Source: UBA1941 sp046329575 (lineage in GTDB: Bacteria > Bacteroidota > Bacteroidia > Chitinophagales > LD1). From it: a stretch of 64,000 nucleotides of DNA. The stretch is taken from contig JAXLUJ010000016.1 of the NCBI GenBank assembly GCA_046329575.1, positions 11,717 to 75,716 on the forward strand, read 5' to 3'. The position numbers were made by a program, and so were the translations under genes. This document shows positions 41,690-50,473 of the stretch, in pieces; position 1 is the stretch's first letter; each line of letters begins with the position of its first letter. The notes beneath the pieces are model-generated. The model searched no databases. It was not told the origin of the DNA and saw only the letters and a list, made by a program, of their open reading frames with translations.

Positions 41690-41872
41690 ATGAAAGCGAA
41701 TCGCGAACAGGGGAAAAATCCCGATAAATCGAAAGCATCTACCACTCCGCCATTAAAAGCGCAACAAGGCTCGGGTCCGGTGAGTTCCGCAGCTAAAAGG
41801 GCTGATCAAAAGACGTTGGACGATGATATGCAAGATCGCAAAAACACCGGTAAGCGCCGCGATGTGCAGTGA
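41690..41872 (+). CDS. small hydrophilic protein
   Basis: 60 aa rich in Lys, Asp, Gln and Pro, no hydrophobic core; ends DMQDRKNTGKRRDVQ. Similar in style to the protein at 34603. Likely disordered. Divergent from the ferritin-like pair, so may share their regulation. Confidence 0.65.
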   Translation: MKANREQGKNPDKSKASTTPPLKAQQGSGPVSSAAKRADQKTLDDDMQDRKNTGKRRDVQ

Positions 41873-41908
41873 TGGCATTCTTTTATAGCTGTTGGGGAAA
41901 ATTAATTT

Positions 41909-42178
41909 ATGGAAGATACTACAGCATATAAAGAAGGCAAGGTGGCTGCAACTATTGAATCACAAACCGCCAAAATTCCCTCTGACGTTTTTTTATGGAC
42001 GGCTCTGGGAATTTCCTGTGCCGCAACCACTTTATTTTGTTTGAAGCAACGGCATACCGCTTTATTCGTGGGTCAATTGATTGCTCCGGTTTTGTTGTTG
42101 GGCGTGTACAATAAATTGGTGAAACAAAATGGCCACGATCAATCAGAGCCGGCGCTGCGCGAGGCCATGTTCATTTGA
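41909..42178 (+). CDS. small membrane protein
   Basis: 89 aa. Two hydrophobic segments, FLWTALGISCAATTLFCLK and ALFVGQLIAPVLLLGVYNKL, with a polar N-terminus. I recognise no family, though many Bacteroidetes stress clusters have such proteins. It is 36 bp downstream of the hydrophilic protein and probably co-transcribed. Confidence 0.72.
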   Translation: MEDTTAYKEGKVAATIESQTAKIPSDVFLWTALGISCAATTLFCLKQRHTALFVGQLIAPVLLLGVYNKLVKQNGHDQSEPALREAMFI

Positions 42179-42227
42179 ATGATAACTGATTTTTGGAGGC
42201 CATAAACAGTTGCTATGCCTAGGTTTT

Positions 42228-42370
42228 GGGGAATTACGAATTTTTAATTACGAATTACGAATTTCAAATTACGAATTATGAGAGAGGTGGCTGGTGGTTC
42301 AAACACAAGTGTAATCTATATCGTAATTCGTAATTTCCCATTCGTGATCCTTCCTGCTTGAATCGCTCGT
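42228..42370. repeat. ATTACGA heptad palindrome
   Basis: Left arm GAATTACGAATTTTTAATTA, then CGAATTACGAATTTCAAATT; right arm TATCGTAATTCGTAATTTCC. The loop between them is unique sequence of about 60 bp. Confidence 0.88.
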
Positions 42371-42444
42371 CCAATCACTCGTAATTCGTACTTTTTCATG
42401 GCGTTGCTGCATGAAAATATCGTTTAAACACGATTTTTATTTTT

Positions 42445-42665
42445 GCGGATGCCGGGCTGTTCGCTGCAAGTCCTCAGCCGCGGTCTAAGGTTTGTGATCG
42501 TTGAATTGCAGCAGTGGCGCGGCTTGCGGGCTTTCCGCTGCCATCCCTACCGCGGTTTGCCAAAATAAAAAGCCTTATTCATTTTGAACAACATACATAG
42601 GTCCTCTTAAATATTTCATCACCCTTTTAGGCAATGCCTTTCCCTGGCTCCCGAATTATTCATGC
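42445..42665. repeat. modular interspersed element, class A core, with extended flank
   Basis: GCGGATGCCGGGCTGTTCGC, then TGCAAGTCCTCAGCCGCGG; later GCGCGGCTTGCGGGCTTTCC and CCTACCGCGGTTTGCCAA. It lacks the nested heptad palindrome. The flank 42560-42665 is the reverse complement of 9320-9428. A further ATTACGA palindrome follows at 42676-42765. Confidence 0.9.
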
Positions 42666-42675
42666 AACAACGCCA

Positions 42676-42830
42676 TCTCAAATTACGAATTACGAAAGAG
42701 GCGGTTGGTCATTGCAACACACGCCTGATTCATCTCGTAATTCGTAATTTTTCATTCGTAATTTCCATGCAGTGTGAGGCTATAAACCATTGCTGTGCCT
42801 ACGTTTCGGGGGAATTACGAATTTCAAATG
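42676..42830. repeat. ATTACGA palindrome abutting the sensor gene
   Basis: Arms CAAATTACGAATTACGAAAG and CTCGTAATTCGTAATTTTTC, then a single GAATTACGAATTTCAAATGA at 42812-42831 that contains the stop codon (minus strand) of the sensor gene at 42824. Confidence 0.85.
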
Positions 42831-45040
42831 AAGTTATCGCGCGCATAATCGGTAATGTCCTGCACCACTCCATGCAAACCAATAACACGGCCGTTTTCGT
42901 CTAGTTGATATTTTCCCTCTGATCGCACCCAACGGATTTCACCATTGGGCCGCACAATACGAAATTGGGTTTTGATGTCGTTATGGGTTTGATCTGATAA
43001 CCTCACCGTTGCCAGCAGCGCATCGCGATCTTCGGGATGTACACACTTAATCCATTTTTCTACCGTATCATATTGTTTGCCGTTCTCAATACCATAAATG
43101 CGGCACATTTCATCTGACCAATACAATATTCCGGTTTCCAAATGGCGTTCCCAATGCCCCACATGCGCCAGTTGTTGCGCACGTTGCAGGCGATATTCAC
43201 TTTGCGCCAGTTGTTTTTCGGCAATAAGGCGATGATCGCGCAATTCAATCATTTCAAGTGCAAAGGAAATGTCGTTCACCGTTTCTATCAATAAGGCCGT
43301 TTCCTCGCCATCAAAAAAATCGACTTTATCAGAATAAAATCCAAAAATGCCGATCATTTTTCCTGCTTTTTTTATAGGAAATGCGGCACCGGAACGCAGC
43401 CCCATATTCATAAATTGCAAATGCCATTGTTGCAAACCCGGGTTGCGCAGCAAATCGTTCGAAATACAAGCCTTACCTGTTCGGAAAACACGCCCGGCCG
43501 GCGTGTCAGAAAATAATTCTTCCCGCAAATTCACTCCTGTATATTCCATGGTTTGCCGCACCACCTTTAAATTACCGCGAACTGCTCCATACACCATTTT
43601 TCCTGAGTCGTCTACCCAGGCCATCCACGCCAGTTTGAAACCGCCGATGCGCATGGCAATGTCGCAGGTTTGATGCAAGAGTTCATCGATGTTGTTGCTG
43701 TGCACCACACGCTGGTTAATTTGACTGATAAACGAATACAGCCGGTTGCTTTTAACCAACTTGTTATGCGCTATACGATGGGCGGTAACATCAGTGGAAA
43801 GGATAAAGATGCCTTCGGGCGAAGGCTGAATACTCAGCTCGTAGAAAGCGCTGCTGCCATCGGCATATTGAAATTCGTTTTCGAAACGTGCCATAGTCCG
43901 GTACGTCATCACTTCATTCATCACTTGAAATAGTTCCGTTTTTTCTATTCCCGGAAAACATTCCATCATGGTTTTCCCAATCAGTTCTTCTTTTGATTTT
44001 CTGCCCTGATTTACAGCCGAAGCGTTCAGGTACGAGTAGCGCCATTGCCGGTCAATGAACTGTGCCCCTTCACTCAACGATTCCAAAGTTTCGCGAAAGC
44101 GCGCTTCACTATTGGCCAACAACAGCGTGCGTTCCGTCACTTTCATTTCTAATTGACCGTTGAAATCGCGAAGTCGGTTTTCGGCATTTGTTCTGGCTTC
44201 ATCGCTGCGGTTAAGCGTAGTGGCCAAAAGCCAGGTGAGCGAAAAGAAAACACCAATAATGACGGTGATTAACAGCGCCACACCAAGTTCTACTGAGAAG
44301 GGAATGCGCCAGTAAATCCATAAACGTAAAAAACCCAATACCACAGGTAGCAGCAGAATAACCGGCAACAACTTGCGGGCCAAAGTACCGCCTACCAAAT
44401 TACTGGTAAAGGTTTTCATGAATGCCGCCTCGGGATGCCGGCAAAGCAATGCAACGCCCATCATTGCGAAACACACAGCAGCGTAACAACTCATGGGCAA
44501 ATAGTGCATCATGCTTAAAAACTCCCTTACCTGATACAGGTACCCGATGAGGAAAAATAAAGAGGAAAGCAGCGTGGCTGCGGCAAAGCGGTTGGCGATC
44601 TTTTTAGCCGTTATGGCATTGGAGCAAGAGAAAAACAGCGCCGGAGCTAACAAACAAAAGTTCAGAGCGGTGAATATTCCCATTCTCGGGATCGCGGCAG
44701 ACCCTTGCCATTGGAAAAGATAAAGATCGGGCCGAAGTTGGAGATGGAAGGCGCCATCTACCAATCGTAACATTCCACCAATTAGCAGTAGCACTGAAAG
44801 TACCTTGCAAACGCGATAGCGCGGGTCGGTAGATAACCAGGAACAACAAAGGGCCAGAAAACTGATTAGAAATCCCACGGCACTCATCGGGTTCATCAGC
44901 GAAGTTCCGGAATGCGGGCCAATGAGCCCCGGCAGGGGTATCCACCATGCCAGAATGGTGAATAAGGCAATAGTAAGCGCCGCCGCGGCCATTGATAAGG
45001 AAACCGTTCGAAGTGTTTTGGTGTAAGGTGTTGCCATCAT
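42824..45040 (-). CDS. membrane PAS-GAF-PAS sensor, apparently truncated before the kinase domain
   Basis: 738 aa. Eight or so N-terminal membrane helices (1-285), a short linker helix EMKVTERTLLLANSEAR, PAS (about 315-430), GAF (about 445-600), then a second PAS/PAC (about 620-735) that ends GLHGVVQDITDYARDNFI. In most relatives a histidine kinase or GGDEF domain follows this helix; here translation stops in an ATTACGA repeat. So the output domain is missing, lost or supplied in trans. Start ATG 45040 or the next Met. No partner kinase lies nearby. Confidence 0.88.
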   Translation of the reverse strand: MMATPYTKTLRTVSLSMAAAALTIALFTILAWWIPLPGLIGPHSGTSLMNPMSAVGFLISFLALCCSWLSTDPRYRVCKVLSVLLLIGGMLRLVDGAFHLQLRPDLYLFQWQGSAAIPRMGIFTALNFCLLAPALFFSCSNAITAKKIANRFAAATLLSSLFFLIGYLYQVREFLSMMHYLPMSCYAAVCFAMMGVALLCRHPEAAFMKTFTSNLVGGTLARKLLPVILLLPVVLGFLRLWIYWRIPFSVELGVALLITVIIGVFFSLTWLLATTLNRSDEARTNAENRLRDFNGQLEMKVTERTLLLANSEARFRETLESLSEGAQFIDRQWRYSYLNASAVNQGRKSKEELIGKTMMECFPGIEKTELFQVMNEVMTYRTMARFENEFQYADGSSAFYELSIQPSPEGIFILSTDVTAHRIAHNKLVKSNRLYSFISQINQRVVHSNNIDELLHQTCDIAMRIGGFKLAWMAWVDDSGKMVYGAVRGNLKVVRQTMEYTGVNLREELFSDTPAGRVFRTGKACISNDLLRNPGLQQWHLQFMNMGLRSGAAFPIKKAGKMIGIFGFYSDKVDFFDGEETALLIETVNDISFALEMIELRDHRLIAEKQLAQSEYRLQRAQQLAHVGHWERHLETGILYWSDEMCRIYGIENGKQYDTVEKWIKCVHPEDRDALLATVRLSDQTHNDIKTQFRIVRPNGEIRWVRSEGKYQLDENGRVIGLHGVVQDITDYARDNFI

Positions 45041-45227
45041 GGTGAAAGGTTGATTTAAGGGTTCATAAATAGCAATTCAACAAATAATGGAAAATTGATA
45101 TATGTCAGATTGAAAATCAATGCATCCCGCGCTGCGCCGCTGTTTCATCTAATTTAGATCAGTTGAGGAAGCCCGGTTTTCTGCATCGCTCTACTTTCGT
45201 CGCTCTACTTTTCTCTATATTACCGAA

Positions 45228-45848
45228 ATGAAAAAGTGGTTTGCCGTATTGGCCTTCATGGTTATGTTGCTGGCTGTGGCTGCAGCATTCAAAACACCCA
45301 TTCTGCGCAGTTTTTCGAATTTTCTGATGCAGCAGGACGAGCCATCAACAGCCGATGCTATGGTAGTTCTTTCAGGCGATGCTTTCATGCGGGGCAATGA
45401 AGGCGCAAGGCTTTACAAAGAAGGCTTTGCACCACTCATTATTTGTCCCGGCGGTAACATTGAACATAATTTGTTCATCATTACGGGCGACAGTTTGTAT
45501 GAAAGTGATGTTTGCCGCAAAAACATTATTCGAAATGGGGTGGATAGTAATAAGGTTGTGGCTATTCACATAGGTACCAGTACGGCAGAAGAGGCTGTTG
45601 CTGTTTTAGACTATTGCAAAGTGCATCAATTGAAGAAGATTATTGTGGTTACCAGTTTGTTTCACACGCGCCGTGCGGGAAATGTGTACCACAAGTTGTT
45701 TGCGAAGCAGGGCATTCAGGTTTTGGTACGCGGCTCTCACAACGTTTTTTATGATGAACAAAACTGGTGGCAGAATGAATACGGCATGCTGGCGCTCAAT
45801 AATGAATACGTTAAGCTTCTTTTCTACGCAATAAAGGGTGAGGGTTGA
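45228..45848 (+). CDS. YdcF/SanA-family protein (DUF218)
   Basis: 206 aa. N-terminal membrane anchor (VLAFMVMLLAVAAAF), then DUF218 blocks: ADAMVVLSGDAFMRGNEGAR LYKEG (spaced), GTSTAEEAVAVLDYC and KKIIVVTSLFHTRRA. Acid residues in these blocks form the likely active site; SanA-like members affect envelope permeability. The stop is followed directly by 7-bp arrays. Confidence 0.9.
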   Translation: MKKWFAVLAFMVMLLAVAAAFKTPILRSFSNFLMQQDEPSTADAMVVLSGDAFMRGNEGARLYKEGFAPLIICPGGNIEHNLFIITGDSLYESDVCRKNIIRNGVDSNKVVAIHIGTSTAEEAVAVLDYCKVHQLKKIIVVTSLFHTRRAGNVYHKLFAKQGIQVLVRGSHNVFYDEQNWWQNEYGMLALNNEYVKLLFYAIKGEG

Positions 45849-45850
45849 AA

Positions 45851-46175
45851 GAGGCAAGAGGCAAGACATAAGACGCAAGATGCAAGACGCAAGACGCAAG
45901 ACGCAAGAGGCAAGCTGCGAGCCGTGAGCTATGAGCCGTTAGCCAATACACGAATGCACAGATACACGAATACACGTTCAGATGCAAGACACAAGACGCA
46001 AGAGGCAAGCTGCGAGCCGTGAGCTATGAACTGTTAACCACCACACGGATACACAGATACACGGATACACGAATACACGTTCAGACGCAAGACACAAGAC
46101 GCAAGCTGCGAGCCGTGAGCCACGAGGTTATGCCACCACACCCACCACACTAACTACACTAACCACACTAACCAC
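45851..46175. repeat. mixed 7-, 8- and 9-bp tandem arrays
   Basis: CAAGACG and GAGCCGT heptads (45851-45945, 45984-46035, 46083-46120), CACGGATA octads (45948-45978 and 46040-46080), and a CCACACTAA/CCACACCCA 9-mer run at 46132-46172. The blocks alternate as a larger unit of roughly 110 bp repeated about three times. Confidence 0.93.
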
Positions 46176-46206
46176 ACCCATACATTTCCTATCTTCACCG
46201 CTTCAA

Positions 46207-46228
46207 CCCCGCGGCAGTTGCCGCGGGG
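46207..46228. promoter_or_regulatory. perfect GC-rich hairpin just before mfd
   Basis: CCCCGCGGCA and TGCCGCGGGG form a perfect 10-bp stem with a GT loop, ending 12 bp before the mfd ATG. The following CTAATTTATTTT is not a clean T run. It may terminate leaky transcription from the array, or act in the mRNA leader. Confidence 0.6.
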
Positions 46229-46240
46229 CTAATTTATTTT

Positions 46241-49200
46241 ATGACCACCGAAGAAATATTACAACGATATACGGAAGCGCCATCTGTACAACAACTGCTT
46301 CAGATTCTGAATAAAAAAACCGAAGCCGGTGAAATTGCATTATGCGGCCTTACCGGTTCGCAGGATGCATTTGTGGCCGCGGCCGTGTTCAAGTCGTCAG
46401 CATTTAATCACTTGTTCATCCTGAACGAAAAAGAGGAGGCCGCTTATTTTCAAAACAATCTGAAATCGCTGCTGCCGCAGAAGGATGTGTACTATTTTCC
46501 CGATTCGTTCAAACGTCCGCAGGCATTTGAAGAGCTGAACAATAACAATGTGTTGCTGCGCGCCGAAACCATTAATCGTTTGGCGCATCCTAACTCCCGT
46601 GCCGAACTGGCCGTAACCTATCCTGAAGCATTACTTGAAAAAGTAGTGAAAAAGGAAAAGCTGGAATCGCAAACATTGCACCTTAAAGTGAACGCTCCGC
46701 TTGACATCGACTTCATGATTGATTTGCTGGTGGAGTTTGAATTTGAACGCGTTGACTTTGTGTATGAACCCGGGCAGTTCAGCATTCGCGGGGGCATTAT
46801 CGATATCTTTTCTTTTGGCAATGAATATCCCTATAGGGTGGAATTATTTGATAAGGATATTGAAAGCATTCGAACTTTTGATCCTACTTCGCAACTCTCG
46901 CTGAAAAAGATTGCTGCCATTACTATTGTGCCCAATATTCAAACGCATTTCGATAACAATAGCAAAGCGCCTGTGTTTGATGTGCTGAACAACAATACCA
47001 TTGTTTGGATAAAGGATGTGCAGCAATTGATTGATCAGTTAGACGCGGCCACCGAAAAGGCGAAGAAATTCCAGTCGCAACTTTCCGCCTACGATCTGGA
47101 TGAAAGGCATCCCTTGAAAACCGGAACGGTGGATGAAGTTCTGGTGAGTAGCGGCGATGTGATGCAACTGCTGAAACGCTTTCGAATTGTAGAGTTCAGC
47201 GGAACCAATTTTTTTGGAACTACTGAGGAAGTTCGCTTTTCATCGAAACCGCAACCTTCTTTCAATAAAAATTTTGAACTGCTGATTGCTAATTTGCAGC
47301 AGAACGAAAAAGATGGTTTTGCTAATCTCATTTTCTCAGATAATGCGAAGCAGATTGAGCGCTTTTACGCCATTTTTACTGATTTGAAAGCTGAAGTAAA
47401 GTTCACGCCTGTTTATACTGCTATTCACGCCGGTTTTATTGATACTGAACAGAAATTAGCCTGTTATACCGATCATCAGATATTCAACCGCTACCATAAA
47501 TACAATCTGAAGCAGGGCTTCTCGCGCGATACGCAACTGCTGCTGAAAACCCTGCGCGAACTGAAACCCGGCGATTTTGTTACGCATATCGATCATGGCG
47601 TTGGCGTGTTTTCCGGGCTCGAAAAAATTGAGTCGGGTGGGCAAATGCAGGAAGCCGTTCGCCTCATCTATGCCGGTAACGACATTTTGTATGTGGGCAT
47701 TCAAAGTCTGCACAAAATTTCAAAGTATGTAGGTAAGGATGGCGAAAAACCTTCGGTCCACAAATTAGGTACTGAAACCTGGGCGAACCTCAAGAAAAAG
47801 ACAAAGAAAAAGATCAAGGAAATCGCCTTCGACCTTATTCAGCTTTACGCTAAAAGGCGCGCCCAGAAAGGCTTTGCCTTTAGCCCCGATAATTACATGC
47901 AAAACGAACTGGAAGCCTCGTTTATGTATGAAGATACGCCTGATCAGGCCAAAGCTACTGAAGATGTGAAACGCGATATGGAACGCTCATCGCCTATGGA
48001 TCGCCTGGTTTGCGGTGATGTGGGTTTTGGTAAAACTGAAGTAGCGGTGCGCGCTGCTTTTAAGGCGGCTATCGACGGAAAGCAAGTGGCCGTGATGGTT
48101 CCAACCACCATTTTGGCGCATCAGCATTATAAAACTTTTAAAGATCGTTTAAGCGAATTTCCTATTGAAGTTGATTTTATAAATCGCTTCAAAACGGGAA
48201 AAGAAAAGAAAGATACGCTGGAGCGCCTGAAAGAAGGAAAGACCAACATCATTATCGGCACTCACGGATTGGTGGGAAAAACAGTAAAGTTCAAAGATCT
48301 GGGATTGATGATTATTGATGAAGAACAAAAATTTGGCGTTCAAACCAAAGACACATTAAAGGAACTAAAGAACACCGTAGATTGCCTTACGCTCACTGCA
48401 ACTCCAATTCCCCGAACGTTGCAGTTTTCGATGATGGGCGCCCGCGATCTCAGTATTATCAATACGGCGCCTGCCAATCGTCAGCCCATTGTTACTGAAG
48501 TTCACGTACTGAACCCTGATGTGATCCGCGATGCCATTACGTATGAAGTCTATCGCGGCGGGCAAGTTTTCTTCATTCACAATCGCGTGAAAGACATTCA
48601 GGAGGTGCGGCAAATGCTGATGAAGATTGTGCCCGACATTGAAATTGGAGTGGCCCACGGACAACTGGAAGGCGACAAGCTGGAAGATGTATTGTTACGC
48701 TTTGTTAACCGTGAGTTTGAAGTGTTGCTGGCTACAAATATCATTGAAGCCGGTATCGACATTTCGAATGCCAACACTATTATTATCAATAATGCGCATC
48801 AGTTTGGTTTGAGCGATTTGCATCAGTTGCGGGGTAGGGTAGGGCGTTCCAACAAGCATGCATTTTGCTATTTGCTGGCGCCACCAAAACATTCGCTTAC
48901 ACAAGAAGCGCGGCAGCGATTGAAAACTATTGAAGAATTTGCTGAATTGGGTAGTGGTTTCAATATTGCTATGCGCGATATGGACATCCGCGGTGCAGGA
49001 AATTTATTGGGTGGCGAACAAAGTGGTTTTATAGCTGAAATTGGCTATGATGTGTACCACAAGATTCTGGACGAAGCGGTACGCGAACTGAAGCAAACCG
49101 ATTTTAAAGAATTGTATGAAGAAGAGTTGAAACAGGAAAAAGATTTTACCAAAGAATGTACTATCGAATCAGATCTGGAAATGCTCATTCCTGATGAATA

Positions 49201-49624
49201 CGTTCGTAGTTCAGTAGAGCGTATGACGTTATACAAAGATCTCAATGATTTGAAAACCGAAGAATCAATTTCGGAATATGCTTCTAAACTGGAAGATCGT
49301 TTTGGTAAAATTCCGGCGCAGGTGAAGGAACTGTTTAATGGAGTGCGATTGAAATGGATTGCCACACAATTAGGAATGGAACAACTGATTATTAAGAACA
49401 AACATCTGCGATGTTATTTCATTGCCAATCAGGAAGCTGCTTTTTACAACTCTGCTGTTTTTGGCAAAATATTGCAATACGTTTCTAAACACAAAAAGGG
49501 AATTTATTTACGTGAAACAGAGAAGTTTCTGGTATTGCACATGGAAGGCATTAGTTCGATGAAAGAAGCCAAAGGGTGCTTGCAGCAATTGCTAGATTTT
49601 GTAAGGGATAAGGAAGGAGCATAG
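46241..49624 (+). CDS. mfd: transcription-repair coupling factor Mfd
   Basis: 1127 aa, close to the family norm. UvrB-homology region at the N-terminus (FSFGNEYPYRVELFD), RNA-polymerase-binding domain around LKPGDFVTHIDHGVGVFSGL, then the RecG-like translocase: Walker A GDVGFGKTE, DEEQ box IIDEEQKFGV, GATATPIPRT-type motif LTATPIPRTLQFS, and motif VI HQLRGRVGRS. C-terminal autoinhibitory domain present. Releases stalled polymerase and recruits UvrA. It stands alone here. Confidence 0.98.
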   Translation: MTTEEILQRYTEAPSVQQLLQILNKKTEAGEIALCGLTGSQDAFVAAAVFKSSAFNHLFILNEKEEAAYFQNNLKSLLPQKDVYYFPDSFKRPQAFEELNNNNVLLRAETINRLAHPNSRAELAVTYPEALLEKVVKKEKLESQTLHLKVNAPLDIDFMIDLLVEFEFERVDFVYEPGQFSIRGGIIDIFSFGNEYPYRVELFDKDIESIRTFDPTSQLSLKKIAAITIVPNIQTHFDNNSKAPVFDVLNNNTIVWIKDVQQLIDQLDAATEKAKKFQSQLSAYDLDERHPLKTGTVDEVLVSSGDVMQLLKRFRIVEFSGTNFFGTTEEVRFSSKPQPSFNKNFELLIANLQQNEKDGFANLIFSDNAKQIERFYAIFTDLKAEVKFTPVYTAIHAGFIDTEQKLACYTDHQIFNRYHKYNLKQGFSRDTQLLLKTLRELKPGDFVTHIDHGVGVFSGLEKIESGGQMQEAVRLIYAGNDILYVGIQSLHKISKYVGKDGEKPSVHKLGTETWANLKKKTKKKIKEIAFDLIQLYAKRRAQKGFAFSPDNYMQNELEASFMYEDTPDQAKATEDVKRDMERSSPMDRLVCGDVGFGKTEVAVRAAFKAAIDGKQVAVMVPTTILAHQHYKTFKDRLSEFPIEVDFINRFKTGKEKKDTLERLKEGKTNIIIGTHGLVGKTVKFKDLGLMIIDEEQKFGVQTKDTLKELKNTVDCLTLTATPIPRTLQFSMMGARDLSIINTAPANRQPIVTEVHVLNPDVIRDAITYEVYRGGQVFFIHNRVKDIQEVRQMLMKIVPDIEIGVAHGQLEGDKLEDVLLRFVNREFEVLLATNIIEAGIDISNANTIIINNAHQFGLSDLHQLRGRVGRSNKHAFCYLLAPPKHSLTQEARQRLKTIEEFAELGSGFNIAMRDMDIRGAGNLLGGEQSGFIAEIGYDVYHKILDEAVRELKQTDFKELYEEELKQEKDFTKECTIESDLEMLIPDEYVRSSVERMTLYKDLNDLKTEESISEYASKLEDRFGKIPAQVKELFNGVRLKWIATQLGMEQLIIKNKHLRCYFIANQEAAFYNSAVFGKILQYVSKHKKGIYLRETEKFLVLHMEGISSMKEAKGCLQQLLDFVRDKEGA

Positions 49625-49681
49625 CTTTTTTGAATTTTGCTAAAATACTATATTTATGCAAAAATGATATAGTTATTACTT

Positions 49682-50101
49682 ATGAATAGTCCTAAATGTC
49701 CGAAATGCCGCTCGTTTGCCTTAATCAAAAGCGGCGTAATCAAAAACAAACAACGCTACAAGTGCAAGGGCTGCGGGTATTTCTTTACGGTAGATAAACT
49801 GGGCAAGCAAATCGATAATTATTATGTGACCAAAGCCTTGCAATTGTATATTGAAGGACTCAGCTACAGGGAGATTGAGCGGCTTTTGGGCATTAGTCAT
49901 GTATCGGTAATGAACTGGGTGAAACAATACCGATTAAGCCGGCCTGAAAATTCGCAATACCACCCCACTTACAAAATCCTGACCCATACCGAATTGATTG
50001 CACACATTGCTGATAAAAAGAACCTGGCCGGCGCCGGATCGGTAATCACCGAACTGGGCGATAAGTTCATGCTCATTAAATGGGAGCGATTCAGAAATTG
50101 A
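49682..50101 (+). CDS. InsA-like zinc-ribbon and helix-turn-helix protein, no DDE domain
   Basis: 139 aa. A zinc ribbon with Cys6, Cys9, Cys28 and Cys31 (CPKC ... CKGC), then an HTH (LSYREIERLLGISHVSVMNW), as in InsA of IS1-type elements. No transposase catalytic domain follows in any frame, and I see no flanking terminal repeats, so this may be a domesticated DNA-binding protein or the remnant of an IS. A class A repeat lies 85 bp downstream. Confidence 0.8.
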   Translation: MNSPKCPKCRSFALIKSGVIKNKQRYKCKGCGYFFTVDKLGKQIDNYYVTKALQLYIEGLSYREIERLLGISHVSVMNWVKQYRLSRPENSQYHPTYKILTHTELIAHIADKKNLAGAGSVITELGDKFMLIKWERFRN

Positions 50102-50185
50102 TGCTTTGTAATTAGCGGAATATCTGGAATAGCGTAGTAAAATAATGGGTTAACTTTTCGGCACGATGGCCACCGCTTTTTATTA

Positions 50186-50306
50186 TGGCCACCCGCGGCA
50201 GCGATGGCAGCGGAAAGCCCGCAAGCCGCGCCACTACAGCATTTCGTAAACAGCTACCATTCGGCCGCGGCTGAGGACTTGCAGCGAACAGCGCGGTTGC
50301 CGCCAT
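50186..50306. repeat. modular interspersed element, class A core
   Basis: ACCCGCGGCAGCGATGGCAG, then CGGAAAGCCCGCAAGCCGCG; later CGGCCGCGGCTGAGGACTTG and CAGCGAACAGCGCGGTTGCC. AGCCGCG and CGCGGCT face each other. The rest of the gap to 50473 is AT-rich and presumably holds the operon promoter; I cannot fix its boxes. Confidence 0.9.
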
Positions 50307-50473
50307 AAAAAGCGCTCCAATTCTTTTGGGTGAACCTGTATGCTATAAAAAAACAAAATGGCCTAACTATATCTATTTTACGATTAGATACAAAAATATT
50401 GTTTTCCAACGGCAATAGGCTTCCATTTGAAGTGCAGTAAGCCACTGCATTTTTTTAATAAAACCAAAAAAAG

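Noticed and set aside
49682..50101. Complete IS1-type insertion sequence
   Set aside because: No InsB or DDE frame follows and no terminal inverted repeats or target duplications are visible.
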